From positions 1 through 57,404 of the forward strand of contig JAEWOD010000047.1 in the NCBI GenBank assembly GCA_023461035.1: DNA of 57,404 nucleotides. The letters run 5' to 3'. Positions 16,458-26,100 of the stretch are shown one piece after another; within the stretch, counting starts at the first letter, position 1; each line of letters starts with the position of its first letter. The notes beneath the pieces were generated by a model. The model made no database searches, had not been told where the DNA came from, and saw only the letters and a program-made list of their open reading frames with translations. Both the position numbers and the translations under genes were made by a program. The DNA is from Bacteroidota bacterium. Its GTDB lineage: Bacteria > Bacteroidota > Bacteroidia > Flavobacteriales > Weeksellaceae.

Positions 16458-17621
16458 ATGAAAAAATATACCACACCTAATAACGAACGTTTTTTGCCCA
16501 ACGATAAACCCCGTAAAATGCTTGCTTTGGACGGAGGCGGGATACGGGGCGTTTTAACTTTGGAAATCCTTTTGGAAATCGAAACACAACTGCGAAATAC
16601 ATTAAAGAAAGACGATAATTTCTGTTTGGGGGATTATTTTGATTACATAGGCGGAACCAGCACCGGAGCCATCATTGCAGCCGGTCTTTCGTTGGGAATG
16701 AAAGTAGAAACCCTATTGGAATTTTACAAGAAAAAAGGAAAAGCCATGTTTGATAAAGCCTTTATTTTGAATCAATTCTGGCATTCCTATAACAAATCAC
16801 CTTTGGAAAGGGAATTAAGAAAAACCTTTGGTGGTGGTGACATTGATTTAGAATCAGAAAGATTTAAAACACTATTGTTAATCGTTACCATGAATCTGAC
16901 GACCGATTCTCCCTGGCCGATTTCCAATAACCCCTGGGCCAAATACAATGCGCGAAACCGAATGGATTGCAACTTGAAAATTCCACTATACAAACTCGTA
17001 AGAGCCAGTACAGCCGCACCCACTTTTTTTCCGCCTGAAATCCTTCAATGGGATCCGGACGACCCTAAAAAAACTTTCATTTTTGTGGATGGCGGTGTAA
17101 CTCCTTATAACAATCCGGCGTTTTTAATGTACAGGATGGCCACCCAAAAGGCCTATGGACTGGAATGGGAAACGGGTGAAAAAAAATTAATGATCACATC
17201 TGTCGGAACAGGGTCTGCCGTTACGCCAAAGGCTTATGACAATCTTGCCAGTACCGCAATCAATATCGCCAATAACCTCATGTATGCTATGCAAGTGGAT
17301 CAGGACATCAATTGCCGGACTGTGGGCCGATGTGTATTTGGTGCAAAAATTGATCGGGAACTGGATGAAATGATACCTATGAAAGAAGATGGAACACTAG
17401 AAAGTCTGGACAATGATGCCGGAAGACATTTTTCTTATATCCGCTACAATGCGGATTTGAGTCAGGAATCTTTAAACGAAATGGGATTATCCCACATAAA
17501 ATCGGATCATGTGCGTAAAATGGATTCGACCAAATACATTTCCAAATTACGAGAAGTAGGAAAACAAGTTGGAAAACAGCAAGTCAATATCAATGAACAT
17601 TTTAAATACTTTTTAAAATAA
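16458..17621 (+). CDS. Patatin-like phospholipase (CapV-type)
   Basis: This 387-residue patatin has all active-site elements: the oxyanion loop DGGGIRG (25-31), the nucleophile elbow GGTSTG with Ser68, and the catalytic Asp211 in VDGGVTPYNNP. Bacterial patatins of this length hydrolyse membrane phospholipids, and the related CapV proteins are CBASS effectors that destroy the inner membrane on activation. There is no signal peptide, so it acts from the cytoplasm. It starts 24 bp after the TIR gene and 11 bp before the next gene, so all three are one transcript. In this context a membrane-attacking effector role is likely; a housekeeping lipase is the alternative. Confidence 0.92.
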   Translation: MKKYTTPNNERFLPNDKPRKMLALDGGGIRGVLTLEILLEIETQLRNTLKKDDNFCLGDYFDYIGGTSTGAIIAAGLSLGMKVETLLEFYKKKGKAMFDKAFILNQFWHSYNKSPLERELRKTFGGGDIDLESERFKTLLLIVTMNLTTDSPWPISNNPWAKYNARNRMDCNLKIPLYKLVRASTAAPTFFPPEILQWDPDDPKKTFIFVDGGVTPYNNPAFLMYRMATQKAYGLEWETGEKKLMITSVGTGSAVTPKAYDNLASTAINIANNLMYAMQVDQDINCRTVGRCVFGAKIDRELDEMIPMKEDGTLESLDNDAGRHFSYIRYNADLSQESLNEMGLSHIKSDHVRKMDSTKYISKLREVGKQVGKQQVNINEHFKYFLK

Positions 17622-17632
17622 TATTCCCCCGT

Positions 17633-19684
17633 ATGAGTTCAGTATTTATCGTAAGGCCTTTTGGAAACAAACGACCCGTTTTAAAAAAAGAAAAAGACGG
17701 ATCTGTCACCACCTTATTTTTTGATTTTGACCGGGTTGAAAAGGAACTCATCAAACCTGCGATAAAAAAATTGGGATTATCGGGCGGAACTACTGGGAAA
17801 ATCTTTACATCAGGCGACATTCGAGAAGATATGTTTTCCGAATTGTTAATGGCAGACATCGTTATTGCGGACATCACAATTTATAATCCCAATGTTTTCT
17901 ACGAATTAGGCATCAGACACGCTTTACGGGATAAACATACCATTCTAATCAAATCTCCCGGTTTTGACGATACACCTTTTGATATAATGGGATACCGCTA
18001 TCTAAGTTACGACCGCGTCAATCCGGCGGCTAAAACAGAAGAATTGATCCTCAGCATTTCAGATTCCCTGAAGGAAAACCGAACCGATAGTCCGGTTTTT
18101 AATGTTCTGCCTCATCTTTATCCACAAGATCCCGAATCCTACATCGCACTTCCACAGGATTATATAGATGAAGTACGAATCGCAGCCGAAAGCAATTTTG
18201 CAGGAAAACTTTCATTACTGGCACATGAGGCTGAAAATTTTCAATGGCGGGTTTCAGCATGGCGGTTGGTGGGAGAAGAATTATTTCGACTAAAAAAATA
18301 TCATCTGGCAAAAGAAATTATGCAGAAAATAATTTCGAGCAGAAAAAACAAAAAGGATTTATATGCGCATGACCGGTTGTCAACTATTTACCAACGTTTA
18401 GCCGAAAAAAAAATCGATTCAGATCCAAATCAAGCCAAATCATTATTGACCCGTTCCGATATTTCTGCAGAAATCATCATCAAAGACAAACAAGTCAATA
18501 GCCGACAGCGTGCCGAAGCCTATACGCTTATAGCCCGAAACCACAAAGCCCGATGGTTTTTTGATTGGAAAAACCTCAAAGACAAATCTTTACAGACAAA
18601 AGCTTTGAAATCGGCACATCTGATGAATGCTTACGAATATTACCGAAAGGGATTCATGCAAAATCTCAATCATTATTATTCGGGATATAACGCCGTTGCG
18701 CTTTTATTTATAATTCTGGAATTGGCAGAAAGGCATCCATATGCATGGCAGGATTTATATGATGATTCGGATGAAGCCGAACGGGAATTAGCAAAATTTA
18801 AAAAAGATAAAGATAAGTTATTGGGTGCTTTGCAATTTTCAATCGAATCTGCTCGTACTCAAAACAAATCCACAGGCCGGAAAGATGTCTGGTTACAACT
18901 GGCCGAAGCCGATTTCATTCATCTAACTGCCAAAAGTACGGGAAGGATTTCGACTAAATATAGTCATGCACTTTCAGATGCCGATGAATTGACAAAAGAA
19001 TCTGTAAACCGGCAATTACAATTATTTAAAATCCTGGAAATCCTTCCTGAAAACACGCTGGCGGCACTGGAAGCAGCAGATGGGACGATAAAAAAGACAG
19101 AAACAACAGACTATTATCTTTTGTTTACCGGACATATGATTGACACTAAGGAACGAGAAACTCCAAGATTTCCTCCCGGAAAAGAAAAAGCGGTGAAGCA
19201 GGCAATTCGGGAAAAAATACTGGCCATTCAAAAAACGGTCGGAAAAAACAAAAAATTGATAGGTATAACCGGCGGAGCTTGTGGCGGCGACATCATTTTT
19301 CACGAACAATGCAAAGAATTGGGGATAGAATCGCAGATGTTTCTGGCAGTTCCGGCTCCGATGTTTAAAATCAAATCGGTAGCTTTTGCCGGTAATAATT
19401 GGATTGAGAGATTTGACGATTTGTACAAAGAACTACCTCATCCGGTGTTGTCCGATTCTTTGGAATTGCCCAATTGGTTGAATAAAAAGAAAGACTATAA
19501 TATCTGGCAACGCAATAATCTTTGGGAATTGTATTACTCATTGGCCAACGGAATTTCAAATATGACACTTCTGGCGCTTTGGGACAAACAGAAATCGGAT
19601 GGTCCGGGAGGAACGGAAGACATGGTCAAACAAGTAAAAGACCGCGGCGGAAAAGTAGAAATAATCGATATACGGAAAGTTTGA
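17633..19684 (+). CDS. Multidomain protein: deoxyribosyltransferase-like + TPR/TRAFs-binding-like + SLOG-like domains
   Basis: This is a 683-residue cytoplasmic protein. Residues 1-130 resemble nucleoside 2-deoxyribosyltransferase/TIR-related folds: FIVRPFG, SGDIREDMFSELLMADIVI and NPNVFYELGIRHAL with a putative catalytic Glu91. Residues about 170-480 are TPR-like helices of the kind found in the TRAFs-binding region of eukaryotic ASK1/MAP3K5 and its bacterial relatives. Residues about 490-683 form a Rossmann-like unit with GITGGACGGD (545-554), NLWELYYSLANG and the C-terminal GPGGTEDMVKQ, which looks like a SLOG-type nucleotide-sensing domain. Such sensor/effector mixtures are typical of bacterial conflict systems. 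It is the last gene of the cassette. The N-terminal and middle calls are good; the SLOG name is my reading of the motif pattern. Confidence 0.72.
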   Translation: MSSVFIVRPFGNKRPVLKKEKDGSVTTLFFDFDRVEKELIKPAIKKLGLSGGTTGKIFTSGDIREDMFSELLMADIVIADITIYNPNVFYELGIRHALRDKHTILIKSPGFDDTPFDIMGYRYLSYDRVNPAAKTEELILSISDSLKENRTDSPVFNVLPHLYPQDPESYIALPQDYIDEVRIAAESNFAGKLSLLAHEAENFQWRVSAWRLVGEELFRLKKYHLAKEIMQKIISSRKNKKDLYAHDRLSTIYQRLAEKKIDSDPNQAKSLLTRSDISAEIIIKDKQVNSRQRAEAYTLIARNHKARWFFDWKNLKDKSLQTKALKSAHLMNAYEYYRKGFMQNLNHYYSGYNAVALLFIILELAERHPYAWQDLYDDSDEAERELAKFKKDKDKLLGALQFSIESARTQNKSTGRKDVWLQLAEADFIHLTAKSTGRISTKYSHALSDADELTKESVNRQLQLFKILEILPENTLAALEAADGTIKKTETTDYYLLFTGHMIDTKERETPRFPPGKEKAVKQAIREKILAIQKTVGKNKKLIGITGGACGGDIIFHEQCKELGIESQMFLAVPAPMFKIKSVAFAGNNWIERFDDLYKELPHPVLSDSLELPNWLNKKKDYNIWQRNNLWELYYSLANGISNMTLLALWDKQKSDGPGGTEDMVKQVKDRGGKVEIIDIRKV

Positions 19685-19685
19685 G

Positions 19686-19781
19686 GTAAGATTTACGAAG
19701 TAAGATTTACGAAGTACGATTTTTGAATTTGATTGTTTACTTCACCACTCTCCAACTCTCCAACTCTCCAACTCTCCAACT
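19686..19781. repeat. Short tandem repeats after the cassette (14-bp x3 and 8-bp x4)
   Basis: Positions 19686-19727 are three units of GTAAGATTTACGAA (the third degenerate). Positions 19750-19781 are four exact units of CTCCAACT that run up to the stop codon of the convergent LytTR gene. The same 8-bp unit occurs about twelve times at 34648-34742. Confidence 0.75.
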
Positions 19782-20525
19782 CTATTTCTCCAGCCATATT
19801 TTAAAATCATTGACCCTTTCGCGGGAAACAATCAGTTCCTCTTCCACTCCTTTGATGAAAAGCTGGTAACGGCTTCCGGAATGTGTGGTGATGTTTTCGA
19901 TGTATTTTAAATTGACGATAGCGTTACGGCTGATGCGGAAAAAATCTTTGGGATTCAGTTGGGATTCCAGCTCACCAAGTGTTTGTTCGATGGGATATTC
20001 GCGGTTTTCCGTAAAGAGATAATTTCCTTTGTTTTTGGCATAAAAACAACTGATATTCTCTACATTCAGGGTTTTCAAATTGCTGCCAACTTTTATCAGA
20101 AAACGTTCACGATAACGGTTTTCAAAATTATTGGCCAATAATGATTGTAATTGAAACGCGTCCCATACCATCGGTTGATTCCGTTCTCTAAATTTAGAAA
20201 TAGCATTACGCAAATCATTTTTATTGATTGGTTTCAACAAATAATCAATGCTATTAAATTTAAAGGCTTTTAAGGCATATTCGTCATAGGCCGTCGTAAA
20301 AATAATGGAACTTTTGGGTTGGACTTTTTCAAATATTTCGAAGCTGATACCGTCCCCTAGTTGAATATCCAGAAAAATCAAGTCCGGTTCAACGTTTTGT
20401 TCAAACCAGCTGATGGATTCTTTCACGCTATTCAGCATAGCAAGCGGCTCAATTCCTTCTTCCTGAAGGAGTTTGACCAAATACCGAGCTGCCGGTTTTT
20501 CGTCCTCTATGATGATGGTCTTCAT
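19782..20525 (-). CDS. LytTR-family two-component response regulator
   Basis: This 247-residue protein has a receiver domain (about 1-115; phospho-acceptor Asp in DLIFLDIQLGDG, conserved Thr/Lys in IIFTTAYDEYALKAF and LLKPI) and a C-terminal LytTR DNA-binding domain (about 145-245; FLIKVGSNLKTLNVENISCF and FFRISRNAIVNLKYIE). It works with the LytS-type kinase at 20879. Its start overlaps the stop of the 2TM gene by 4 bp, so the two are translationally coupled. Targets are unknown; in Bacteroidota these systems often regulate themselves. Confidence 0.95.
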   Translation of the reverse strand: MKTIIIEDEKPAARYLVKLLQEEGIEPLAMLNSVKESISWFEQNVEPDLIFLDIQLGDGISFEIFEKVQPKSSIIFTTAYDEYALKAFKFNSIDYLLKPINKNDLRNAISKFRERNQPMVWDAFQLQSLLANNFENRYRERFLIKVGSNLKTLNVENISCFYAKNKGNYLFTENREYPIEQTLGELESQLNPKDFFRISRNAIVNLKYIENITTHSGSRYQLFIKGVEEELIVSRERVNDFKIWLEK

Positions 20526-20818
20526 TTCCGTTGATTTAGTTTTCGTTGTTTTTCAATCTCTTTATAAATCTGTTTTTGCTTCCATCTTTTACTATTAAAA
20601 AAACTAAAAACGCCCAAACCATGAAAAAGCAAGCCTATTCCCCATCCTACCGCAGGATAAATTGCCCAAATGAATCCTCCTTGTTTTAAATTCAAAAAGA
20701 GAAAAAACAAATTGACTATCAAATAAACCGCTAAATGGGTATAAAATCCCAGTTTTTCATTTACCGCCTTTTTGGCTTTTTTGTATTCTTTAGTCGAATA
20801 ATTTTCATGCGGATTCAT
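20522..20818 (-). CDS. 2TM domain-containing protein
   Basis: This 98-residue protein has a 2TM domain: an N-terminal Tyr-Lys-Lys-Ala-Lys-Lys helix, two membrane segments (LAVYLIVNLFFLFLNL and IYPAVGWGIGLLFHGLGVF) and the terminal FFNSKRWKQKQIYKEIEKQ helix. In Bacteroidota this domain sits between LytS kinase and LytTR regulator genes and may help in signalling at the inner membrane; the mechanism is unknown. A paralogous copy is fused to the kinase just upstream. Confidence 0.9.
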   Translation of the reverse strand: MNPHENYSTKEYKKAKKAVNEKLGFYTHLAVYLIVNLFFLFLNLKQGGFIWAIYPAVGWGIGLLFHGLGVFSFFNSKRWKQKQIYKEIEKQRKLNQRK

Positions 20819-20878
20819 TTCCTTTATTTTTTAATTAAATTTAATAAGTTATTGATTACGAACCATATAAAACCGGGA

Positions 20879-22246
20879 TTACGAATTAAATTTAGAATGA
20901 AAATCATCCAATTCCCGTTGGCGCTTTTCCAACTCCTTTTTTATCATTTGGTCCTTCCAACCCGCTGAATTGAAAAATCCAAAAACCTCGATGGCATGAA
21001 ATCCTATTCCTATACCCCAACCCAACAACGGCCAAAATGCCCAATCATAACTACCATCCCGCAAATCAAGAAAAGTAAAAAACAAATTGACGATGATATA
21101 GCTGGCTAAATTCCAATAAAATCCCTGCAAATCTTCCACTCGTTTTTTGGCAGATTTGTATTCTTCTTCCGTGTATTTTTGATTGATTTCCATGACAATA
21201 TTTTTTTCGGTTAATAAAGGAAGTTTCACGATGAAGTCCTTTTCTGTTTGATTGATTTCAACTTCTTTTCGGGTAAATGATTTGTATCGGTTGATGATAT
21301 TCTGCAAACCTTTTCCCGTACTTTCTTTTAATTGATTTTTAATTTGTAAGTTATTGTGAATAAATAATTTATCTCCTTCTAAATAAACTCTTACTGTAAG
21401 AGGTTCGATTGAGGATATCCGGTTGTGTTTGATACAGTTTTCCAATAAAATCTGAAGCGACAACGGAACTATTTCCAAATCATCCGGAACATTTTCTTCG
21501 ATTTCAAATTCCAATCCGTCCTCAAATCTTTTCTGCACCAGATTCATATATGTCTTACTGAATTCGATTTCTTCCCGAAGTGAAACCAATGATTTATCTT
21601 TTTGCTCCAAAACATATCGGTAAACCGATGATAATTCGCTCACGAATTCCTGTGCTTTACCGGGACTTTCTTCGATTAATCCATTCAGAACATTTAAACT
21701 GTTGAATAAAAAATGCGGCCCGATTTGGGATTTCAAAGATTCATGTTCCGTTGAAATTTTAACAACTTTCAGTTTTTGTTCTTTTAACTGATTGGCTTGG
21801 TATTTCAGTATAAAGTTGATCGAATAAAGAATACAGGCAATGGTTCCGGAAATCCATAGCATTTGCTGGATGCTTGCCATAGATTCATTGGAAAATAACC
21901 AGTCTATCGATTCCTGATAGGTCTTTCCTTCTATCATCAGATTTAAAACGATAAGGATTCCTCCGATCAAAATGCTGACCGTACAGCTTAATAAAATTCC
22001 TGCCAGAAAACGACACGCATAATTTTTCCAGGTATTTCCAGAAATACTTTTTTCTATCAGGACGTATATGAAACTGTTTACCAAATATAAAGGAATAGCA
22101 TAAAAACTCGTCCAGCCCAATATATTCCAAATACGGTTCCAGCCGGGCATTTCGCTATTTTCAACCACATACATGGCCAAAAACATCATCGTGATACCTA
22201 TGATGATAAAAAGTAAATATTTGATATGGATACCCAACTTTTTCAT
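20879..22246 (-). CDS. LytS-type sensor histidine kinase fused to a 2TM domain
   Basis: In this 455-residue protein, four membrane segments (about 1-150) precede a His_kinase domain with the phospho-acceptor His in IGPHFLFNSLNVLNGLI (about 195) and an ATPase domain with the N-box ILLENCIKHN. The kinase would normally end at VKLPLL (about residue 350). Here the frame runs on through TEKNIV into a complete 2TM domain (MEINQKYTEEEYKSAKK, then two membrane segments ending IEVFGFFNSAGW), which is usually a separate gene. A run of seven A lies at the junction, so an indel should be checked. Phosphotransfer partner: the LytTR regulator at 19782. Confidence 0.9.
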   Translation of the reverse strand: MKKLGIHIKYLLFIIIGITMMFLAMYVVENSEMPGWNRIWNILGWTSFYAIPLYLVNSFIYVLIEKSISGNTWKNYACRFLAGILLSCTVSILIGGILIVLNLMIEGKTYQESIDWLFSNESMASIQQMLWISGTIACILYSINFILKYQANQLKEQKLKVVKISTEHESLKSQIGPHFLFNSLNVLNGLIEESPGKAQEFVSELSSVYRYVLEQKDKSLVSLREEIEFSKTYMNLVQKRFEDGLEFEIEENVPDDLEIVPLSLQILLENCIKHNRISSIEPLTVRVYLEGDKLFIHNNLQIKNQLKESTGKGLQNIINRYKSFTRKEVEINQTEKDFIVKLPLLTEKNIVMEINQKYTEEEYKSAKKRVEDLQGFYWNLASYIIVNLFFTFLDLRDGSYDWAFWPLLGWGIGIGFHAIEVFGFFNSAGWKDQMIKKELEKRQRELDDFHSKFNS

Positions 22247-22294
22247 TTGAACTTCAAAATAGTGTTTCTAAATCGCCGTTTCCCGAATTTTAAA

Positions 22295-22933
22295 TTATTT
22301 TTTACAAGTTGTGTTTAATATTTCATCCACTTGCTGTTCTCCCCAGTGCGGTGCAAAAGTTTCATCGGATTCCGCTACCAAAAGTTTTTTAGCCTTTTCG
22401 ATAGCCGGACAATATTCCTTTGGGTCTTTTCCCCAGAATTCGGCTCCGCCCATATTGTATTGCGCCATCAGATACATCGCTCTGGCATTGTTTGGATTAA
22501 GTTTCAGCGCATCTTCATAATCTTTTATGATGGCTCCCGAAAGCGACATCGCATAGGTTTCAGGATCTTTTGCAACTTTTACGGTTCTGTAAAGTCCGCG
22601 AAGTGTCAGCAATTCCGATTTATCCACATCTTTCATTTCATTCAGACCGGAATAAATGCCTTCTAGTTCATCCGCCTTTTTGATAGCGGAATTTTTATCG
22701 GCTCCAAATGCGTTCAAAGTGCGGATAAACATCGCATAATAAAGCGGTAACCAATTGTCTTTTTCCACTTTTGCAATCCGGTCAAAATGTTGGGCTGCTT
22801 TTTCCATTTCATCAGCTGTTTGGGCTGCGCCAAATTCAGTAAAAGCTTTGGTCATTTCCATTTCGTATTTGGACTGGGCTTGTGTAAGCATTCCTACGAT
22901 AATAAAACTGATAATTAAGATAATTCGATACAT
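22295..22933 (-). CDS. Exported TPR-like hypothetical protein
   Basis: The start at 22933 gives a clean signal peptide (MYRIILIISFIIVGMLTQAQ); the frame extends further upstream to 23041 but without signal-like sequence. The mature protein of about 190 residues is helical with one good TPR unit (KDYEDALKLNPNNARAMYLM, about 135-155), and conserved Trp, Tyr and Cys residues near the C-terminus. This family is common as a single exported protein in Flavobacteriia. Its role is unknown, probably a periplasmic scaffold. Confidence 0.75.
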   Translation of the reverse strand: MYRIILIISFIIVGMLTQAQSKYEMEMTKAFTEFGAAQTADEMEKAAQHFDRIAKVEKDNWLPLYYAMFIRTLNAFGADKNSAIKKADELEGIYSGLNEMKDVDKSELLTLRGLYRTVKVAKDPETYAMSLSGAIIKDYEDALKLNPNNARAMYLMAQYNMGGAEFWGKDPKEYCPAIEKAKKLLVAESDETFAPHWGEQQVDEILNTTCKK

Positions 22934-23041
22934 GATTTTAAAGTTTTTAAGTTTCTTGGACAAAATTCGCTTAAGAATTAAATGTATCAAAAATCTTTGG
23001 GATGAATTGTAAATTTTTAAGGATGAATTGTTTGGTTCCAT

Positions 23042-23078
23042 AAAAAATCGGGTAATCTTTAAAAAAGACTACCCGATT
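23042..23078 (-). terminator. Terminator of the RND efflux operon
   Basis: On the minus strand the stem AATCGGGTAGTC / GATTACCCGATT (one G-T wobble) with a 9-nt loop is followed by a run of T. Confidence 0.78.
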
Positions 23079-23116
23079 CAATCAACTTAAAACTATGAAA
23101 ACTTTTCTCTTTCTAT

Positions 23117-26100
23117 TTAATGAACAGGTGTATATCCGTCATCGCTCAGCTCTCTTGCTTCGTATTCTGCCACCATTTCGGTTGCATAATCGGTTTTTTC
23201 TTTTTTACTGAATCTTCTGATCAAACCATCAAATATCGAATACACCACCGGAACGATGATTAACGTCAAGAACAAGGATGAAAGCAAACCACCGATGATT
23301 ACCCATGCCAAACCGTTGTTCATTTCAGCAGCTGCTCCGGTCGCAATTGCAATCGGAATCATCCCGCAGACCATCGCAATGGTAGTCATCAAAATCGGTC
23401 GTAATCGGGCATGATTGGCCTGAATCAAAGCGTTGTAGGTAGATTCTCCCATTTCTTTCCTGTGATTGGTGAAATCGACGAGTAAGATTGCATTTTTACA
23501 CACCAAACCGATCAACATGATCATACCGAGAATCGTAAAAATATTCAGGGTATTATTGGTCAAAGCAAGGATAATCAAAACTCCGATCAATGAGAGAGGA
23601 ATGGAGAACAATACCACAAAAGGATACACATAGCTGTTATACAATCCCACCATCACCAGATAAACCAAAATAATCGCCGCCAGCAAAGCTACTCCCAAAG
23701 TCCCAAAACCTTCGGACTGCATTTCCATATCTCCTCCCCAAACATAACTCACTCCGACCGGTCTTTCAATTTTGGAGAATTTTCCTTCCCATTCGGCTGC
23801 CACATCACCCATGGCTCGACCCACAGTTTGACCGCGAACCGTCACAGACGGGCTTTTATCTCGTCTTTCTAATCCGCTTGGACCCGATGTTTGGTTTACC
23901 TCGGCAAATTGTGAAAGTTTGATTTTTTGTCCTTGGTTATTGATGAAAATCAGATTTTTCACATCTTCCACATTGGAACGATTGAATTCGTCATAGCGGA
24001 CATTGATATCATATTCGTATTCACCGGCACGGAATTTTGCATCGGTATTTCCACTAAATGCAGTTTGCATCGTCATACCAACCGTCGCCAAATCCAATCC
24101 AAGTAAAGACATTTTATCCCGATTCACTTGAACACTGATTTCCGGATTTCCGTCTTCCACAGATAATTCCACCTCAGACGAACCTTTTATTTTTTTCAAT
24201 TCGGCTTCGGCTTTTCGTGCAAAAACCATCGCACTGTCAACGGAAGGCCCTACCACAACCAATTGTAATGGAGCGTCTTCCACTCCCATCATCCCCATGG
24301 GAATCGTGTTGACCTTTGCTCCTACCAATTCGGTCTCCAATTCGCGTTTTAATTTGGCTGCAAAAATAAAGGTACTCTCATCACGTAATTCTTTGTCGGT
24401 CATGATTACTTGTATTTCAGACTGATAGGCCGTTGCTTGAGCGCCTGTAAATCCTGTACTTTGCTGTCCGACTGTTGTAATCATGTCAACCACACCCGGT
24501 TTTTGGCGAATGTATTTTTCGGCTTTTTGGGTGACTATGTTGGTTTGTTCAAGCGATGCATCTTTGGGCAATTCGATTTGAACCAAAAATTCACCTTTAT
24601 CTAATTTAGGGAAGAATTCCCCTCCGACAAATCCAAATCCAAGCAGGCCGATAATTGAGCCAAAAAATAAGAATATTGCAATTAATAATGTTATCACTTT
24701 CGACCACCAAGCTTTCAACGACCATTTCAAAATACCTGAAATCCAATGCGTAAACCGCTCCAACATATTCTCAAATCCAAGGATGAATTTTTCAAATAAA
24801 TTTTTACCCGTGATATGTTCCAATTTACCCATTCGGGACGAAAGCCATGGCACAATGGTAAAGGATGCCAACAACGAGAAAGAGGTTGCAATCATCACCG
24901 TTACCGCAAATTGTTTGATGATATTGGAAACCAAATCGTTACTCAAAGAAATAGGTAAAAACACCACGATGATAACCAACGTAATCGCAAATACTGTAAA
25001 TCCGATTTCGGAAGCTCCGTCATAAGCCGCACGCACTTTATTTTTTCCCATTTCCATGTGTCGGTGGATGTTTTCCAATACCACAATCGCGTCATCCACC
25101 AAAATCCCGACTACCAGCGAAAGCGCTACCAAACTCATCAGATTCAGGGTATAACCCATGAAATAAATCCCGATGAAAGTCGCAATCAATGAGGACGGAA
25201 TCGAAACCATAACGATGAATGCGTTTCGTACACTATGCAAGAACAATAACATCACCGCAGCTACCAGGAAAATGGCCAGGAACAAGTCAAACATCACGTG
25301 ATTGGCCGCTTCAAGTGTCAATTCACTGGAATCATTGGCAATCGCCAATTGGACATTTTGGGATTTATAGTCTTCCTGAATTTTCACCAAAGATTCTCTC
25401 ACTTGTTCACTTACCGCTACCGCATTGGCATCAGATTGCTTCTTGATTTGCAATAAAATGGTGTTGCTCTGGTTGAGTCTGGAAATCTTTTCCGCATCTT
25501 TCTGGGTATCCTGAACATCGGCAATATCGCCCAAGCGAACCTGAACACCGTTGGAAGTGGACAAAACCAAATTCCGCATCTCATCGACCGACTGATATTT
25601 TCCGGAAAGACGGATCAAGGTTGTATTTTCTCTGGTTTTCACATTTCCGGTCGGGAAGTCGAGATTGGAATTCTGTATCATTTGTAAGACCTGAGGAACG
25701 GAAAGACCGTAACCTTCCAATTTCATTTGATCAAGATTTACCTGAATCTCCCTTTCCTGACCACCTATGATGTCGATTTGGGCCACACCCGGAACACGGG
25801 AAAGAATCGGCTGGATTTTTTTATCGAGCAAATCGTAAAATTCGATACTGTTCATATCTGAAGTCGCTGCCATCGTGATGATTGGAAAATCGTCTGCCGA
25901 AAGTTTCAACAATGAAGGCGGATCTGCATCATCCGGCAAATCGGCCAAAATAGTGTTGACTTTCCGTTGGGCATCATTCAGCGCATAATTAGTATCGGTA
26001 CCCGGATTTAACTGAATCATAACCATCGACAAACTCTCAAAAGATTTTGATTCGATTTTTTTGATATTTTCCATGGATGCCACCGCATCCTCTATCTTTT

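Noticed and set aside
15264..19684. Complete CBASS system
   Set aside because: No CD-NTase, E2/E1-JAB or HORMA/TRIP13 gene is visible, so only effector-type proteins of CBASS style can be claimed.
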